64,000 bases of DNA from Sarcina ventriculi (GTDB lineage Bacteria; Bacillota; Clostridia; Clostridiales; Clostridiaceae). The stretch's first letter is position 1. The number at the start of each line of letters is the position of its first letter. A model generated the notes under the pieces. That model made no database searches, was not told where the DNA came from, and saw only the letters and a list, made by a program, of their open reading frames with translations. The position numbers were made by a program, and so were the translations under genes. The DNA lies in assembly GCF_900456775.1 (NCBI RefSeq), contig NZ_UAUL01000008.1:124001-188000 (forward strand), read 5' to 3'. Below, piece by piece: positions 18,405 through 27,951 of the stretch.

Positions 18405-19678
18405 AGGTTTTGGTAATTGGTGGTGGATGGTCTGGTATAGCAGCTGCAATACAAGCTAAAAAAAGTGGTGCAGAAGTAGAATTGTTTGAAAAAACTGATA
18501 TGCTTTTAGGACTTGGAAATGTTGGTGGTATTATGAGAAATAACGGAAGATATACTGCATCAGAAGAACTTATAGCTATGGGTGCTGGTGATTTGATAAA
18601 TATAACAGATAAATTAAGCAGGCATAAAAACATAAATTTTCCAGGCCATGAGCATGCTTGGCTTTATGATGTCAATAAAATAGAGGGGGAAGTAACAAGG
18701 TATGTTGAAAATTTAGGGATTCGAGTGCATTTTATATCTAGAGTTATAGATGTGAAAAAAGAAGATAATAAAATACTTGGTATATATACAGCAGATGGTA
18801 CATTTTATTCTGGAGATGTATTTGTAGAAACAACAGGATCTACAGGCCCTATGGGAAACTGTCTAAGGTATGGAAATGGTTGTTCAATGTGTGTTTTAAG
18901 ATGTCCATCTTTTGGTCCTAGAATAAGTATCAGTGCAAGGTGTGGAGTTTCAGACATACAAGGAGAAAGAAAAGATAATGAACTTGGAGCGTTTAGTGGT
19001 TCTTGTAAGTTAGCTAAAGAGAGTTTATCTGATGAAATAGTAAATGAATTGAATGAAAAAGGAGTTGTTGTTGTTAAAATACCAGAGCAGGATGTTAACT
19101 ATGGAAAGTTATCTACTAAAGTATGTCAGCAGTATGCTTTAAAAGAATTTGCAGAAAATATAATTCTTTTAGATACAGGTCATGCAAAACTTATGACAAC
19201 TTATTATCCGTTAAAAAAACTTAGAAAAATAAAAGGATTTGAAAATGCTAAATATGTAGATCCATATGCTGGTGGTAAAGGAAATTCAATAAGATATTTA
19301 TCTGTTGCGCCTAGGGATAATGATATGCGAGTTTGTGGAATAACTAACCTTTTTTGTGCAGGAGAGAAATCAGGGCTTTTTGTAGGACATACAGAGGCGA
19401 TAGTAACTGGTACTTTAGCTGGATATAATGCTGTTAGATATGGATTAGGTATGCCAGGATTAGTATTACCTAGAAGTATAGCTATTGGTGATATGATATC
19501 TTTTGCAAATGAAAAGACAGAATCAAGAGAAGGGCGTATGACAAGATATACCTTTGCAGGGTCAGTTTACTTTAATAGAATGAAAGAACAGGGGTTATAT
19601 AGTATTAAAAAAGATGAAATAGAAAAAAGAGTCAAACAGCTTAATTTAGATAATATATTTCAAAAAAAATTGGTATAA
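18401..19678 (+). CDS. FAD-dependent oxidoreductase of the GidA/TrmFO-like superfamily, function unknown
   Basis: 425 aa with an N-terminal Rossmann FAD site (GGGWSG at residues 7-12 and a following ELFEK), a TTGSTGP turn near 144-150, a cysteine cluster C154, C161, C164, C168 and C181, and a C-terminal FAD-closing segment (NLFCAGEKSGLFVGHTEA) like that of MnmG/TrmFO proteins. It is too short and cysteine-rich to be either of those. The ATGA overlap with the PyrK-like gene implies a two-subunit enzyme: electrons may pass from NAD(P)H through the partner's FAD and [2Fe-2S] to this subunit. Substrate and pathway are not evident. The pair is flanked by hairpins, so it is a self-contained unit. 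Confidence 0.72.
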   Translation: MKVLVIGGGWSGIAAAIQAKKSGAEVELFEKTDMLLGLGNVGGIMRNNGRYTASEELIAMGAGDLINITDKLSRHKNINFPGHEHAWLYDVNKIEGEVTRYVENLGIRVHFISRVIDVKKEDNKILGIYTADGTFYSGDVFVETTGSTGPMGNCLRYGNGCSMCVLRCPSFGPRISISARCGVSDIQGERKDNELGAFSGSCKLAKESLSDEIVNELNEKGVVVVKIPEQDVNYGKLSTKVCQQYALKEFAENIILLDTGHAKLMTTYYPLKKLRKIKGFENAKYVDPYAGGKGNSIRYLSVAPRDNDMRVCGITNLFCAGEKSGLFVGHTEAIVTGTLAGYNAVRYGLGMPGLVLPRSIAIGDMISFANEKTESREGRMTRYTFAGSVYFNRMKEQGLYSIKKDEIEKRVKQLNLDNIFQKKLV

Positions 19679-19681
19679 TAT

Positions 19682-19712
19682 AAGGGATTGCCTAAAAAGT
19701 GGGCAGTCCCTT
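19682..19712 (+). terminator. Hairpin after the flavoprotein pair
   Basis: 11-bp stem AAGGGATTGCC / GGCAGTCCCTT with one G-U pair and a 9-base loop. No U tract follows, so it may be a terminator of reduced strength or a stabilising 3' hairpin. Confidence 0.5.
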
Positions 19713-19757
19713 AATTAATATTGATATAAAAAATATAAAAATTATATAAAAGCATTG

Positions 19758-19786
19758 TTGACAAAGTTAGTCGGATTTGATATTAT
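19758..19786 (+). promoter_or_regulatory. Sigma-A promoter of the isc operon with candidate IscR operator
   Basis: TTGACA (19758-19763), 17-base spacer, TATTAT (19781-19786). The spacer holds AGTTAGTCGGATTTGA, resembling Rrf2/IscR-type sites, and a related GTCAAC lies downstream at 19812-19817, inverted relative to GTTGAC at 19757-19762. Binding by the first gene's product (autoregulation) is inference. Confidence 0.7.
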
Positions 19787-19833
19787 TATTGCATAAAGTA
19801 TATTAATTTAGTCAACTTTAAGGGGTGATTTTT

Positions 19834-20253
19834 ATGAAGCTATCTACTAAAGGAAGATATGGTGTAAAAGCCATGGTAGATTTAGCAATACATTACGGAG
19901 AGTCACCAATTTCAATAAAATCAATTTCTCAAAGACAAGGGATATCAGAGTATTATTTAGAACAGTTATTTAGTGCACTTAGAAAAGCAAAATTAATAAA
20001 AAGTATTAGAGGTGCACAAGGTGGATATGTGTTAAATAAGTTACCTGAGGAAATAACAGTTGCTGATATCATGGAGGTTTTAGAAGGTCCTATCGAGATT
20101 TCGGATTGTGTTGAAGGGACTACATGTAATAATGGCAATTGTTGTGCAACAAGGCTTGTATGGCAAAAGATAAAAACTAGTATAGAAGATGTTACAACAT
20201 CAGTAACACTTAAAGATATAGTAAATGATTATAACGAAATAAATAATAAGTAA
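19834..20253 (+). CDS. iscR: IscR-type Rrf2-family iron-sulfur regulator
   Basis: Transcription factor that senses Fe-S cluster status and controls cluster-assembly genes. The 139-aa protein has the Rrf2 winged helix (MKLSTKGRYGVKAMVDLA; GISEYYLEQLF; IRGAQGGYVL) and ligand cysteines at residues 92, 98 and 104, the same positions as in E. coli IscR, plus an extra Cys103. ATG 19834 is chosen because AAGGGGTG lies 7-13 bases upstream; a GTG at 19825 falls inside that site. It heads iscR-iscS-iscU-mnmA behind a consensus promoter. Confidence 0.92.
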   Translation: MKLSTKGRYGVKAMVDLAIHYGESPISIKSISQRQGISEYYLEQLFSALRKAKLIKSIRGAQGGYVLNKLPEEITVADIMEVLEGPIEISDCVEGTTCNNGNCCATRLVWQKIKTSIEDVTTSVTLKDIVNDYNEINNK

Positions 20254-20277
20254 TAATGAAAATATAGGAGTGGAAAA

Positions 20278-21462
20278 ATGGAAAATACAGTATATTTAGA
20301 TTATGCGGCAACAACTTATGTAAAACCAGAAGTGTTGGAAGAAATGTTACCATACTTTACACAAAAGTTTGGAAATCCATCATCATTCTATTCAATATCA
20401 AGAGAAAATAGAATGGCTATAGATAAAGCTAGAGCGCAAGTGGCTAAAGCATTAAATTGTGATGTTAATGAGGTTTATTTTACAGGTGGTGGTTCAGAAG
20501 CAGATAACTGGGCAATAAAGGGAATAGCATCAGCTCATAAAAATAAAGGGAACCATATAATAACAACTAAAATAGAGCATCATGCTGTCTTACACACATG
20601 CCAATATTTAGAAAAACATGGTTTTGAAGTTACATATCTTGATGTTGATGATAAAGGACTTGTAAATTTAGAAGAATTAAAAAATGCAATAACTGATAAG
20701 ACTATATTAGTTTCAATAATGTTTGCAAATAATGAAATAGGAACAATAGAGCCTATAAAACAAATAGGTGAAATATGTAGAGAAAGAAAGATATTTTTCC
20801 ATACTGATGCAGTGCAAGCAGTGGGGAATGTAGCTATTGATGTTAAAGATATGAATATAGATTTACTTTCTTTAGCTGGTCATAAAATATATGGACCTAA
20901 AGGAGTAGGTGTTTTATATATAAGAAAAGGAATAAAAATAGACAATTTAATTCATGGTGGTAGTCAAGAAAGAAATAGAAGAGCAGGAACAGAAAATATA
21001 CCAGGTGTAGTTGGGCTTGGTAAAGCTATAGAACTTGCAACTGATAATCTTGAAGAACATAGAAATAAAATGATAGCTTTAAGAGATAGACTTATAGAGG
21101 GGCTATTAAAGGTTCCATACACTAGATTAAATGGTGCTGAAGGAGATAAGAGATTACCAGGTAATGTTAATGTATGTTTCGAATTTGTAGAAGGAGAATC
21201 AATTCTCTTATCACTTGATTTTAAGGGAATATGTGCATCTAGTGGAAGTGCCTGCACATCTGGTTCATTAGACCCATCACATGTACTTTTAGCTATAGGG
21301 TTACCTCATGAAATAGCTCATGGATCATTAAGATTAACACTTGGTGAAGGATCAAAAGAAGAGGATATAGATTATATTTTAGAGGTTATACCTCCTATTA
21401 TAGAAAGATTAAGAAATATGTCCCCATTATGGGAAGATCATTTAAAGAAGGGAGAAAAATAA
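20278..21462 (+). CDS. iscS: Cysteine desulfurase IscS/NifS
   Basis: Pyridoxal-phosphate enzyme that removes sulfur from L-cysteine as an enzyme persulfide for Fe-S assembly and tRNA thiolation. The 394-aa protein has the PLP lysine K203 ([11 protein letters not shown]), [18 protein letters not shown] near residue 101, [12 protein letters not shown], and the persulfide Cys326 in [10 protein letters not shown]. It precedes the scaffold gene iscU and mnmA, so its sulfur has two clear local recipients. Confidence 0.96.
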   Translation: MENTVYLDYAATTYVKPEVLEEMLPYFTQKFGNPSSFYSISRENRMAIDKARAQVAKALNCDVNEVYFTGGGSEADNWAIKGIASAHKNKGNHIITTKIEHHAVLHTCQYLEKHGFEVTYLDVDDKGLVNLEELKNAITDKTILVSIMFANNEIGTIEPIKQIGEICRERKIFFHTDAVQAVGNVAIDVKDMNIDLLSLAGHKIYGPKGVGVLYIRKGIKIDNLIHGGSQERNRRAGTENIPGVVGLGKAIELATDNLEEHRNKMIALRDRLIEGLLKVPYTRLNGAEGDKRLPGNVNVCFEFVEGESILLSLDFKGICASSGSACTSGSLDPSHVLLAIGLPHEIAHGSLRLTLGEGSKEEDIDYILEVIPPIIERLRNMSPLWEDHLKKGEK

Positions 21463-21464
21463 TT

Positions 21465-21896
21465 ATGATATACAGTGAAAAAGTTATGGAACATTTCCAA
21501 AATCCAAGAAATGTAGGTGAAATAGAAAACCCAAGCGGGGTTGGTGAAGTTGGTAATGCTAAATGTGGAGATATAATGAAAATATATTTAGACATAGAAG
21601 ACAACATAATAAAAGATGTTAAATTTAAAACTTATGGATGTGGTTCAGCTATAGCATCATCAAGCATGGCTACAGAATTAATAAAAGGAAAGACTATAGA
21701 AGAGGCTTGGGTTTTAACAAATAAAGCAGTTGCAGAAGCATTAGATGGTCTTCCTCCAGTTAAGATGCATTGTTCAGTTTTAGCTGAAGAAGCAATTCAT
21801 AAAGCAATAAATGATTATAGAGAAAAACAAGGATTAGAACTTTGGGAAGTAAAAGAACATTCACATGATATTCATGAACAAGTACATGGCGAATAA
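21465..21896 (+). CDS. iscU: Iron-sulfur cluster scaffold IscU/NifU-N
   Basis: Scaffold on which Fe-S clusters are built from IscS-derived sulfur. The 143-aa protein has the three ligand cysteines C34 (NAKCGD), C59 (YGCGSAIASSS) and C103 (MHCSVLAEEA). The LPPVK motif before the last cysteine matches the chaperone-binding segment of IscU. The start is ATG 21465, with AAGGGAGA upstream; an in-frame ATG at 21429 would overlap iscS and lacks a ribosome site. No HscA/HscB or ferredoxin genes follow, as usual in clostridia. Confidence 0.95.
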   Translation: MIYSEKVMEHFQNPRNVGEIENPSGVGEVGNAKCGDIMKIYLDIEDNIIKDVKFKTYGCGSAIASSSMATELIKGKTIEEAWVLTNKAVAEALDGLPPVKMHCSVLAEEAIHKAINDYREKQGLELWEVKEHSHDIHEQVHGE

Positions 21897-21918
21897 TATA
21901 TAAAGTGGTGAATAAAAT

Positions 21919-22995
21919 TTGAAGAAAAAAGTAGTTGTAGGTATGAGTGGCGGAGTTGATAGCTCCGTTGCTGCTTATCTTTTAAAAGAACAAGGTTATG
22001 ATGTAATAGGCGTGACTATGCAGATTTGGCAAGAAGATAAAGAGTATGAGGATAGAGAAGGAGGATGCTGTTCTCTATCTGCGGTAGATGACGCAAGAAG
22101 AGTAGCAGATAAAATAGGTATACCTTTTTATGTTTTAAACTTTAGAGATAGTTTTAAAAAAAATGTTATAGACTATTTTATAGATGAATATATGGAAGGT
22201 AAAACACCAAATCCTTGTATTGCTTGCAATAAGTATTTAAAGTTTGATGAGTTATTAAAAAAGGCTCAAGGAATAGGAGCTGATTATATAGCAACAGGTC
22301 ACTATGCTAAAATAGAGGAGCATAATGGTAGATATATTTTAGTAAAGTCAGATGATGATAAAAAAGATCAAACCTATGCTTTATACAATATGACTCAAGA
22401 ACAATTAGCGCATACTCTAATGCCTTGTGGAGAATATACAAAGGATAGAATAAGAGAAATTGCAAAAGAAATAGGCCTTGATGTTCATAATAAAAAGGAT
22501 AGCGAAGAGATTTGCTTTATTTCAGATAATAATCATGGTAAGTATATATCTGAGGCTATGCCTGGAAAAGTTAAGCAAGGTAATTTTGTAGATAAGGATG
22601 GAAATATCCTTGGAAAGCACAAAGGGATAGTTTACTATACTATAGGACAGAGAAAAGGTCTTGGATTAGCTATGGGAAGACCTGTATTTGTAACTGATAT
22701 AAACCCTTTAACTAATGAAGTTGTTGTGGGGGCAGAAGAAGACATATTCAAAACTGATTTAATTTGCAAGGATATTAATTTTATAGCCTTTGATAATTTG
22801 GATAAATCATTAGAATTAAAAGCTAAAATAAGATATTCTGCAAAACCAGCAACAGCTACTATAACGCCTTTAGAAAATGGTAAAGTTAGAGTATCTTTTA
22901 AAGAGAAACAAAGAGCCATAACAAAAGGACAATCAGTTGTGTTTTATTTAGATGATTTAGTTGTAGGTGGCGGAATTATAGAAAGTTTAGTATAG
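21919..22995 (+). CDS. mnmA: tRNA 2-thiouridylase MnmA
   Basis: ATP-dependent enzyme that makes 2-thiouridine at wobble U34 of Lys, Glu and Gln tRNAs, using sulfur relayed from IscS. The 358-aa protein has the PP-loop [15 protein letters not shown] at the N-terminus, catalytic cysteines C103 (CNKYLKFD) and C199 (EEICFIS), and the ATGHYA and [10 protein letters not shown] motifs. The start is TTG at 21919 with AAGTGGTG upstream. Sharing an operon with iscS couples tRNA thiolation to sulfur supply. Confidence 0.96.
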   Translation: MKKKVVVGMSGGVDSSVAAYLLKEQGYDVIGVTMQIWQEDKEYEDREGGCCSLSAVDDARRVADKIGIPFYVLNFRDSFKKNVIDYFIDEYMEGKTPNPCIACNKYLKFDELLKKAQGIGADYIATGHYAKIEEHNGRYILVKSDDDKKDQTYALYNMTQEQLAHTLMPCGEYTKDRIREIAKEIGLDVHNKKDSEEICFISDNNHGKYISEAMPGKVKQGNFVDKDGNILGKHKGIVYYTIGQRKGLGLAMGRPVFVTDINPLTNEVVVGAEEDIFKTDLICKDINFIAFDNLDKSLELKAKIRYSAKPATATITPLENGKVRVSFKEKQRAITKGQSVVFYLDDLVVGGGIIESLV

Positions 22996-23004
22996 AAAAT
23001 ATTT

Positions 23005-23037
23005 AAAGAGCATTAAATTTAATTTAATGCTCTTTAT
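23005..23037 (+). terminator. Terminator after mnmA
   Basis: Near-palindrome of 15 bp per arm, AAAGAGCATTAAATT / AATTTAATGCTCTTT, with a minimal loop; only a short T stretch follows. It ends the isc operon. Confidence 0.65.
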
Positions 23038-23063
23038 GCATTTATTTATAAAAACTGATAATA

Positions 23064-23092
23064 CTAACCTTAAAAATAAAAATTAAGGTTAG
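23064..23092 (+). repeat. Inverted repeat abutting the ribosome site of the PRC-barrel gene
   Basis: Perfect 10-bp arms CTAACCTTAA and TTAAGGTTAG with a 9-base loop. The 3' arm runs into AGAGGTGA, the ribosome site of the gene at 23105, and a run of eight T follows. It could be a terminator, an attenuator or a repressor site. Confidence 0.6.
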
Positions 23093-23104
23093 AGGTGATT
23101 TTTT

Positions 23105-23593
23105 TTGTATAAGCTAAAAGATTTTAAATATTTAGATACATATAATTGCAATGGTAAAAAATTGGGGACAATAAATGATATAGCCATTAATTATTTTGAT
23201 AAGAGTATAGAAGGTTTTATTATATCATGTAAAATTTTTTCAAAAAAAAATTATGTGCCAAAAGAAGATATAGTAGCTATAGGAAGCTCTATTATTACAA
23301 AAGCCGTGTCAACTTATAATGGATTAAAATTTAGCGACATAAAAGGTATGGATATAATTAATAAAAAAGGAGAAGTTATAGGAGTTGTAGATGAACTTTT
23401 AATAGATGACAGAGATTTTTCTATAAAAGGATTAATAGCATCTACTGGAATTTTTCATAAGTTTGTTTATGGAAAAAGAATTTTTCTTTTAAATGATACT
23501 ATACTTGGAGATAATAATATCTTATATTATGGGGAGCAAGAAGTGATATTTAAATCAATGCCACATAAATTCTGGAAACAGGTGAATGAATAA
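23105..23593 (+). CDS. PRC-barrel domain protein
   Basis: 162-aa protein made of two PRC-barrel-like repeats (about residues 1-75 and 80-155; GKKLGTINDIAINY and GEVIGVVDELLIDD), a beta fold found in RimM, photosystem H subunits and many small RNA- or membrane-associated proteins. Function is unknown. The start is TTG at 23105 behind AGAGGTGA; a hairpin lies directly upstream. Its stop codon overlaps the next ATG by one base, so it is coupled to the AI-2E-family permease. Confidence 0.75.
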   Translation: MYKLKDFKYLDTYNCNGKKLGTINDIAINYFDKSIEGFIISCKIFSKKNYVPKEDIVAIGSSIITKAVSTYNGLKFSDIKGMDIINKKGEVIGVVDELLIDDRDFSIKGLIASTGIFHKFVYGKRIFLLNDTILGDNNILYYGEQEVIFKSMPHKFWKQVNE

Positions 23594-24603
23594 TGAAATT
23601 TAGCGCTAATAAATACATTAGATATTTTATTATAGTCATGTTAGTAAGTATAATTATATTTTTGTATTGTAGATTTTTATTTATAAGAGAAGTAGTGACA
23701 ATAATATTAGTAGCATTTATTTTAGCTTATGCTTTAAAACCAATATGCAATTATTTTTGCAAGAAATCTAATTTGAACAGAAATATTATTTCAATAATCC
23801 TGTTGTCTAGCATATTTTTAGCAGTTTTTTTAATAGCGATAAGTATAATTCCACAAATATTAAATGATGATATTTTAAATAATGTGGAGGGATTTATAAA
23901 TAACTTAAATAACAATCAGTTTTTAGTCGATTCAAATTTTATTTCAGGATTTGGAAATAAAATTTATGATAAAATAAATGCAAGTATATTGGTTTATTCA
24001 TCTAAATTGTCAGAAATTATGAAAATTTTATCTAGAAATTTAATAGCAATAATAATAGTTCCTATAGTTGCCTATTATTTTTTAGCACATGGTAAGTATT
24101 TAAGTGATAAAATAATGCTTATATTTCCTGTGAGTCAAAGAGAAATTATTAAAAGTTTTATGAATGATATAGATAAGGTTTTAAGTAGATATGTTTTGAG
24201 TCAAATAGAACTTAGCGTGATTGTTATAATTATGACTTTTATACTCCTTACAGTTCTTGGAATAAGATTTGCTCTTATATTAGCTATAATAAATGGATTA
24301 TTTAACATAATACCATATTTTGGACCGATATTAGGAATGATTCCTGCACTTGCCATAGCTTTAGTGAGTAATCCATTAAAATGCATATTAACTTTTATAG
24401 GTCTTGGAGCAATTCAACAGATAGAAGGAAATTTTATAGCTCCGCAAGTAACTGCAAGTAGTACTGATATACATCCCTTAATAATTATTATTTTATTAGT
24501 ATTAGGAGAAAAATTGGGAGGGATAATTGGAATGATATTAATAATACCTCTATTTGTAATACTCAAAGTTGTATATGATGACTTAGATTACTATTTGTTT
24601 TAA
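23593..24603 (+). CDS. AI-2E family transporter (UPF0118 permease)
   Basis: Multi-spanning membrane protein of the AI-2 exporter (TqsA/YdiK/YtvI) superfamily; most members have no proven substrate and some act as Na/H antiporters. The 336-aa protein shows the family's paired N-terminal helices, a long periplasmic-type middle, and C-terminal helices with LFNIIPYFGPILGMIPA and the conserved E-G-N-F-I-A-P-Q segment. It starts on the last base of the upstream stop codon (TAATG). Next comes the alaS T-box leader. Confidence 0.85.
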   Translation: MKFSANKYIRYFIIVMLVSIIIFLYCRFLFIREVVTIILVAFILAYALKPICNYFCKKSNLNRNIISIILLSSIFLAVFLIAISIIPQILNDDILNNVEGFINNLNNNQFLVDSNFISGFGNKIYDKINASILVYSSKLSEIMKILSRNLIAIIIVPIVAYYFLAHGKYLSDKIMLIFPVSQREIIKSFMNDIDKVLSRYVLSQIELSVIVIIMTFILLTVLGIRFALILAIINGLFNIIPYFGPILGMIPALAIALVSNPLKCILTFIGLGAIQQIEGNFIAPQVTASSTDIHPLIIIILLVLGEKLGGIIGMILIIPLFVILKVVYDDLDYYLF

Positions 24604-24612
24604 AATAAATTA

Positions 24613-24641
24613 TTGACATATTAAATTTTTTTTCATATAAT
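24613..24641 (+). promoter_or_regulatory. Sigma-A promoter of alaS
   Basis: TTGACA (24613-24618), 17-base spacer, TATAAT (24636-24641): a perfect consensus promoter, ahead of the T-box leader. Confidence 0.85.
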
Positions 24642-24649
24642 TTGGCTAT

Positions 24650-24860
24650 ATTAATAATGCAAGCTATGACGAGAATGAGTAGGTAAGTAATTGCTATTAA
24701 GAGAGGAAGTGGGAGGTGTAAACTTCTTAGCAATACTACTGAAGCTATCTTAGAGCTATATTTTACTAAGTGATGTATTTTGATTTATACATAATTAGGG
24801 TGGTACCGCGGAATTCTAAGCTTTCGTCCCTTACTTTTTAGGGATGATAGCTTTTTTTAT
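24650..24860 (+). promoter_or_regulatory. Alanine T-box leader controlling alaS
   Basis: tRNA-sensing attenuator. The T-box core AGGGTGGTACCGCG is at 24797-24810. A candidate specifier GCT (Ala), followed by A, is at 24744-24746 on the 3' side of stem I. The terminator consists of AAGCT..TCCCT pairing with AGGGA..AGCTT (about 24818-24852), then a T run. Uncharged tRNA-Ala should stabilise the antiterminator and raise alaS expression. It fills the 292-base gap between genes. Confidence 0.93.
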
Positions 24861-24895
24861 TTTTAAATAATATATTTTTTAGGAGGAAAATTTTT

Positions 24896-27535
24896 ATGAA
24901 ATTCATGGGAGCAAATGAATTAAGAGAAGAATTTCTTAGTTTTTTTGAAAGCAAAGGACATTTAAAACTACAATCATTTCCACTAGTACCTAGAAATGAT
25001 AATAGTTTATTACTTATAAATGCAGGTATGGCACCTTTAAAGCCTTACTTTACAGGGCTTGAACAGCCACCAAAAACAAGAATAACTACATGTCAAAAGT
25101 GTATAAGGACTGGAGATATAGAAAATGTAGGTAAGACATCAAGACATGGTACTTTTTTCGAAATGCTTGGTAATTTTTCTTTTGGAGACTATTTTAAAAA
25201 TGAAGTAATCCCATGGGCTTGGGAATTTATAACAGAAGTTTTACAAATACCAAAAGATAAACTTTATGTAACTATATATTTTGAAGATAATGAAGCATTT
25301 GAAATATGGAAAGAAAAAACAGATATTGACACTTCAAGAATTTTTAGATTAGGAAAAGATGATAATTTTTGGGAGATAGGAGTAGGACCTTGTGGACCTT
25401 GTACAGAAATTCACTTCGATAGAGGAAAAGGAAAGGTTGAAACTGTAGAAGAATTTTTAAAAGCAGCAGATGAAGATAGAATAGTTGAATTTTGGAATTT
25501 AGTATTTACACAATTTGATAGGGATGAAGAAGGAAATTACAATAGATTAGAACATCCAAATATAGATACTGGTATGGGACTTGAGAGAATTGCAACAATA
25601 ATGCAAGGTGTTGATAATATATTTGAAATTGATACAGTAAATAATATATTAAAAAAGGTATGCTCTTTAACTGATACAAAATATGGAGAAGATAAAATTA
25701 AAGATATATCAATAAGAATAATAACAGATCATGTAAAAAGTGTTGCAATGCTTATATGTGATGGGGTTCAACCTTCTAATGAAGGACGTGGATATGTTTT
25801 AAGAAGACTTTTAAGACGTGCTGCAAGACATGGTAGACTTTTAGGAGTTAAGAGATTATTTTTAAGTGATATTGTAGAGTCTGTTATAGAAAATTATGGG
25901 GAAGCTTATAAAGAACTTAAAGAAAAAGAAAGTTATATAAAGAAAATTGTAAAACTTGAAGAAGAAAGATTTAATGAAACAATAGATTCTGGTATGGATA
26001 TACTTAAGGCATATATAGATGATGCTATAAAAAATAATGATAAAATTTTATCAGGAGAAAAAGTATTTAAATTATATGATACTTATGGATTTCCGTTAGA
26101 ACTTACAGAAGAAATTGTAGAAGAAAAATCATTAAAAGTAGATATTGATGGGTTCAATAAAGAAATGAGAGAACAAAGAGAAAGAGCGAGAAATGCTAGG
26201 GGAGAACATAGCTATATGGGTAGTGATGAAAATCCTGCAAATAAGATAAGCTCTGAAGTAATAACTGTTTTTGATGGTTATGAAAAAAATGAATTAGAGT
26301 CTAAAATTATGGTTTTAGGAAATGAAATAGAATTTAAAGATTGTTTAAATGTAGGAGATACAGGATTTATTGTGGTTTCTAAAACACCATTTTATGCAGA
26401 AATGGGAGGTCAAGTTGGAGATACTGGAATAATAGAATCACAAACAGGTAAAGCTAGAGTTATAGATTGTAAGAAAAATGTGGGTGGAAAATTTATTCAC
26501 TATGTTGAAATAATAGAAGGAACAGTTAAAAATAATCAAGATGTAACACTAGTAGTGGATAAGGAAAGAAGAAATAGTATATCTAAAAACCATACGGCTA
26601 CTCATATGCTTCATAAAGCTTTAAAAGAGGTTTTAGGAAATCATGTAAATCAATCTGGTTCTTATGTAGATGAACAAAGATTAAGATTTGATTTTACACA
26701 TTTTTCAGCATTAACTGAAGAAGAACTTAAAAAAGTTCAAAATATAGTAAATGAAAATATTATGAATGTTGAAAAAGTTGATACTAAAGAAATGACAATA
26801 GATGAAGCTAAAAATAGTGGTGCTACTTGTCTTTTTGATGAAAAATACGGAGAAGTGGTAAGAGTTGTTTCAGTTGGAGATTTCTCTAAAGAACTTTGTG
26901 GAGGAACTCATGTTAAAAACTCAGGAGAAATAGGATTAATATCTATAATTTCTGAATCAGGAGTGGCATCTGGCATTAGAAGAATTGAAGCTGTAACAGG
27001 AAAGAATGCCATGGAAGTTATGGAAAATAAAAATTCTATATTAAAAGAAATAGAAAAAATGTTTAAATGTTCAGAAAAAGATGTTATTAAGAAAATATTA
27101 GCTCAAGGGCAACAAATAAAAGAAAAAGAAAAAGAAATTTCAGACCTTAAAGCAAAATTAGTACAAGGTGCAGAAGATGACATAGTAAACAGTGCCATAG
27201 ATGTAAAAGGAATAAAACTTGCAACAGCATCTCTTAAAGATTTAGATGCTAATTCGTTAAGAGATTTAGGAGATAAAGTTAGAAATAAATTAGGTCTTGG
27301 AGTTGTAGTTTTAGCCAGCGAAATAAATGGAAAAGTTAATTTGATAGTTATGGCAACTAAGAATTCTTTAGATAAAGGAGTTCATAGTGGTAAGATAATA
27401 AAAGAGGTTGCACAAGTTGTAAATGGCGGTGGTGGTGGAAGACCAGATATCGCACAAGCTGGTGGAAAAACTCCAGAAAAAATAGACGAAGCATTACAAA
27501 AAGCTAAAGAAGTATTAGAAAAGCTTGTAAAATAG
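24896..27535 (+). CDS. alaS: Alanyl-tRNA synthetase
   Basis: Class II synthetase charging tRNA-Ala. The 879-aa protein has the catalytic domain ([17 protein letters not shown]-like [20 protein letters not shown]), the editing domain with [11 protein letters not shown] and the zinc motif CGGTH, and a C-terminal coiled coil plus C-Ala domain ending in [24 protein letters not shown] precedes the ATG. Expression is predicted to be controlled by the T-box leader just upstream. No clear terminator is visible in the 130 bases after it. Confidence 0.98.
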   Translation: MKFMGANELREEFLSFFESKGHLKLQSFPLVPRNDNSLLLINAGMAPLKPYFTGLEQPPKTRITTCQKCIRTGDIENVGKTSRHGTFFEMLGNFSFGDYFKNEVIPWAWEFITEVLQIPKDKLYVTIYFEDNEAFEIWKEKTDIDTSRIFRLGKDDNFWEIGVGPCGPCTEIHFDRGKGKVETVEEFLKAADEDRIVEFWNLVFTQFDRDEEGNYNRLEHPNIDTGMGLERIATIMQGVDNIFEIDTVNNILKKVCSLTDTKYGEDKIKDISIRIITDHVKSVAMLICDGVQPSNEGRGYVLRRLLRRAARHGRLLGVKRLFLSDIVESVIENYGEAYKELKEKESYIKKIVKLEEERFNETIDSGMDILKAYIDDAIKNNDKILSGEKVFKLYDTYGFPLELTEEIVEEKSLKVDIDGFNKEMREQRERARNARGEHSYMGSDENPANKISSEVITVFDGYEKNELESKIMVLGNEIEFKDCLNVGDTGFIVVSKTPFYAEMGGQVGDTGIIESQTGKARVIDCKKNVGGKFIHYVEIIEGTVKNNQDVTLVVDKERRNSISKNHTATHMLHKALKEVLGNHVNQSGSYVDEQRLRFDFTHFSALTEEELKKVQNIVNENIMNVEKVDTKEMTIDEAKNSGATCLFDEKYGEVVRVVSVGDFSKELCGGTHVKNSGEIGLISIISESGVASGIRRIEAVTGKNAMEVMENKNSILKEIEKMFKCSEKDVIKKILAQGQQIKEKEKEISDLKAKLVQGAEDDIVNSAIDVKGIKLATASLKDLDANSLRDLGDKVRNKLGLGVVVLASEINGKVNLIVMATKNSLDKGVHSGKIIKEVAQVVNGGGGGRPDIAQAGGKTPEKIDEALQKAKEVLEKLVK

Positions 27536-27653
27536 TATACTTTTTTTACATTATAGTTTATAATATAATTAGAATTAAGTTTAGATTAAATGAATAATTA
27601 ATTATATAATAGTAAATACTTATAGTATACTATGTAAGGGGGTGAAGCTGTTA

Positions 27654-27671
27654 ATGCAGCAACGTCTATGA
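27654..27671 (+). CDS. Five-codon leader reading frame (MQQRL) coupled to ireB
   Basis: The strong ribosome site AAGGGGGTGA (27636-27645) is about 8 bases from this ATG but more than 20 bases from the ireB ATG. The frame reads Met-Gln-Gln-Arg-Leu-stop, and its TGA overlaps the ireB ATG as ATGA, the classic arrangement for termination-reinitiation coupling. Translation is inferred from these signals only. Confidence 0.4.
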   Translation: MQQRL

Positions 27672-27925
27672 AGAATAATTTTGATTATACTTTACAATTT
27701 GATTTTAATAAAAACAAAGAGGATTTAACGAAATCTATTTTAACTGATGTATATAATTCTTTAAAAGAAAAAGGTTATAACCCTGTTAATCAGTTGGTTG
27801 GATATTTATTATCTGGAGACCCTACTTACATTACTAATTACAACGGGGCGAGAGCTTTAGTAAGAAAACTTGAAAGAGATGAAATTCTTGAAGAAGTTAT
27901 AAAATCTTATCTAGAGATAAAATAA
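27668..27925 (+). CDS. ireB: IreB family regulatory phosphoprotein (UPF0297)
   Basis: Small cytosolic protein; Enterococcus IreB is a substrate of the PASTA kinase IreK and negatively affects cephalosporin tolerance. The 85-aa protein has the conserved core [28 protein letters not shown] and [13 protein letters not shown]. The gene sits between alaS and ruvX as in most Firmicutes. ATG 27668 has no ribosome site of its own at normal distance; it overlaps the stop of a five-codon frame that does. A perfect terminator starts at its stop codon. Confidence 0.92.
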   Translation: MKNNFDYTLQFDFNKNKEDLTKSILTDVYNSLKEKGYNPVNQLVGYLLSGDPTYITNYNGARALVRKLERDEILEEVIKSYLEIK

Positions 27926-27951
27926 GAGTACCCCGAAAGGGTACTCTTTTT
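27925..27951 (+). terminator. Terminator between ireB and ruvX
   Basis: Perfect 9-bp stem AGAGTACCC / GGGTACTCT with loop CGAAA, then TTTTT. It starts on the last base of the ireB stop and ends 18 bases before the ruvX ATG, leaving no room for a promoter, so ruvX must depend on read-through. Confidence 0.88.

Noticed and set aside
27536-27635. Terminator after alaS
   Set aside because: A short ATTATA/TATAAT pairing and scattered T stretches are not enough to separate it from AT-rich background.
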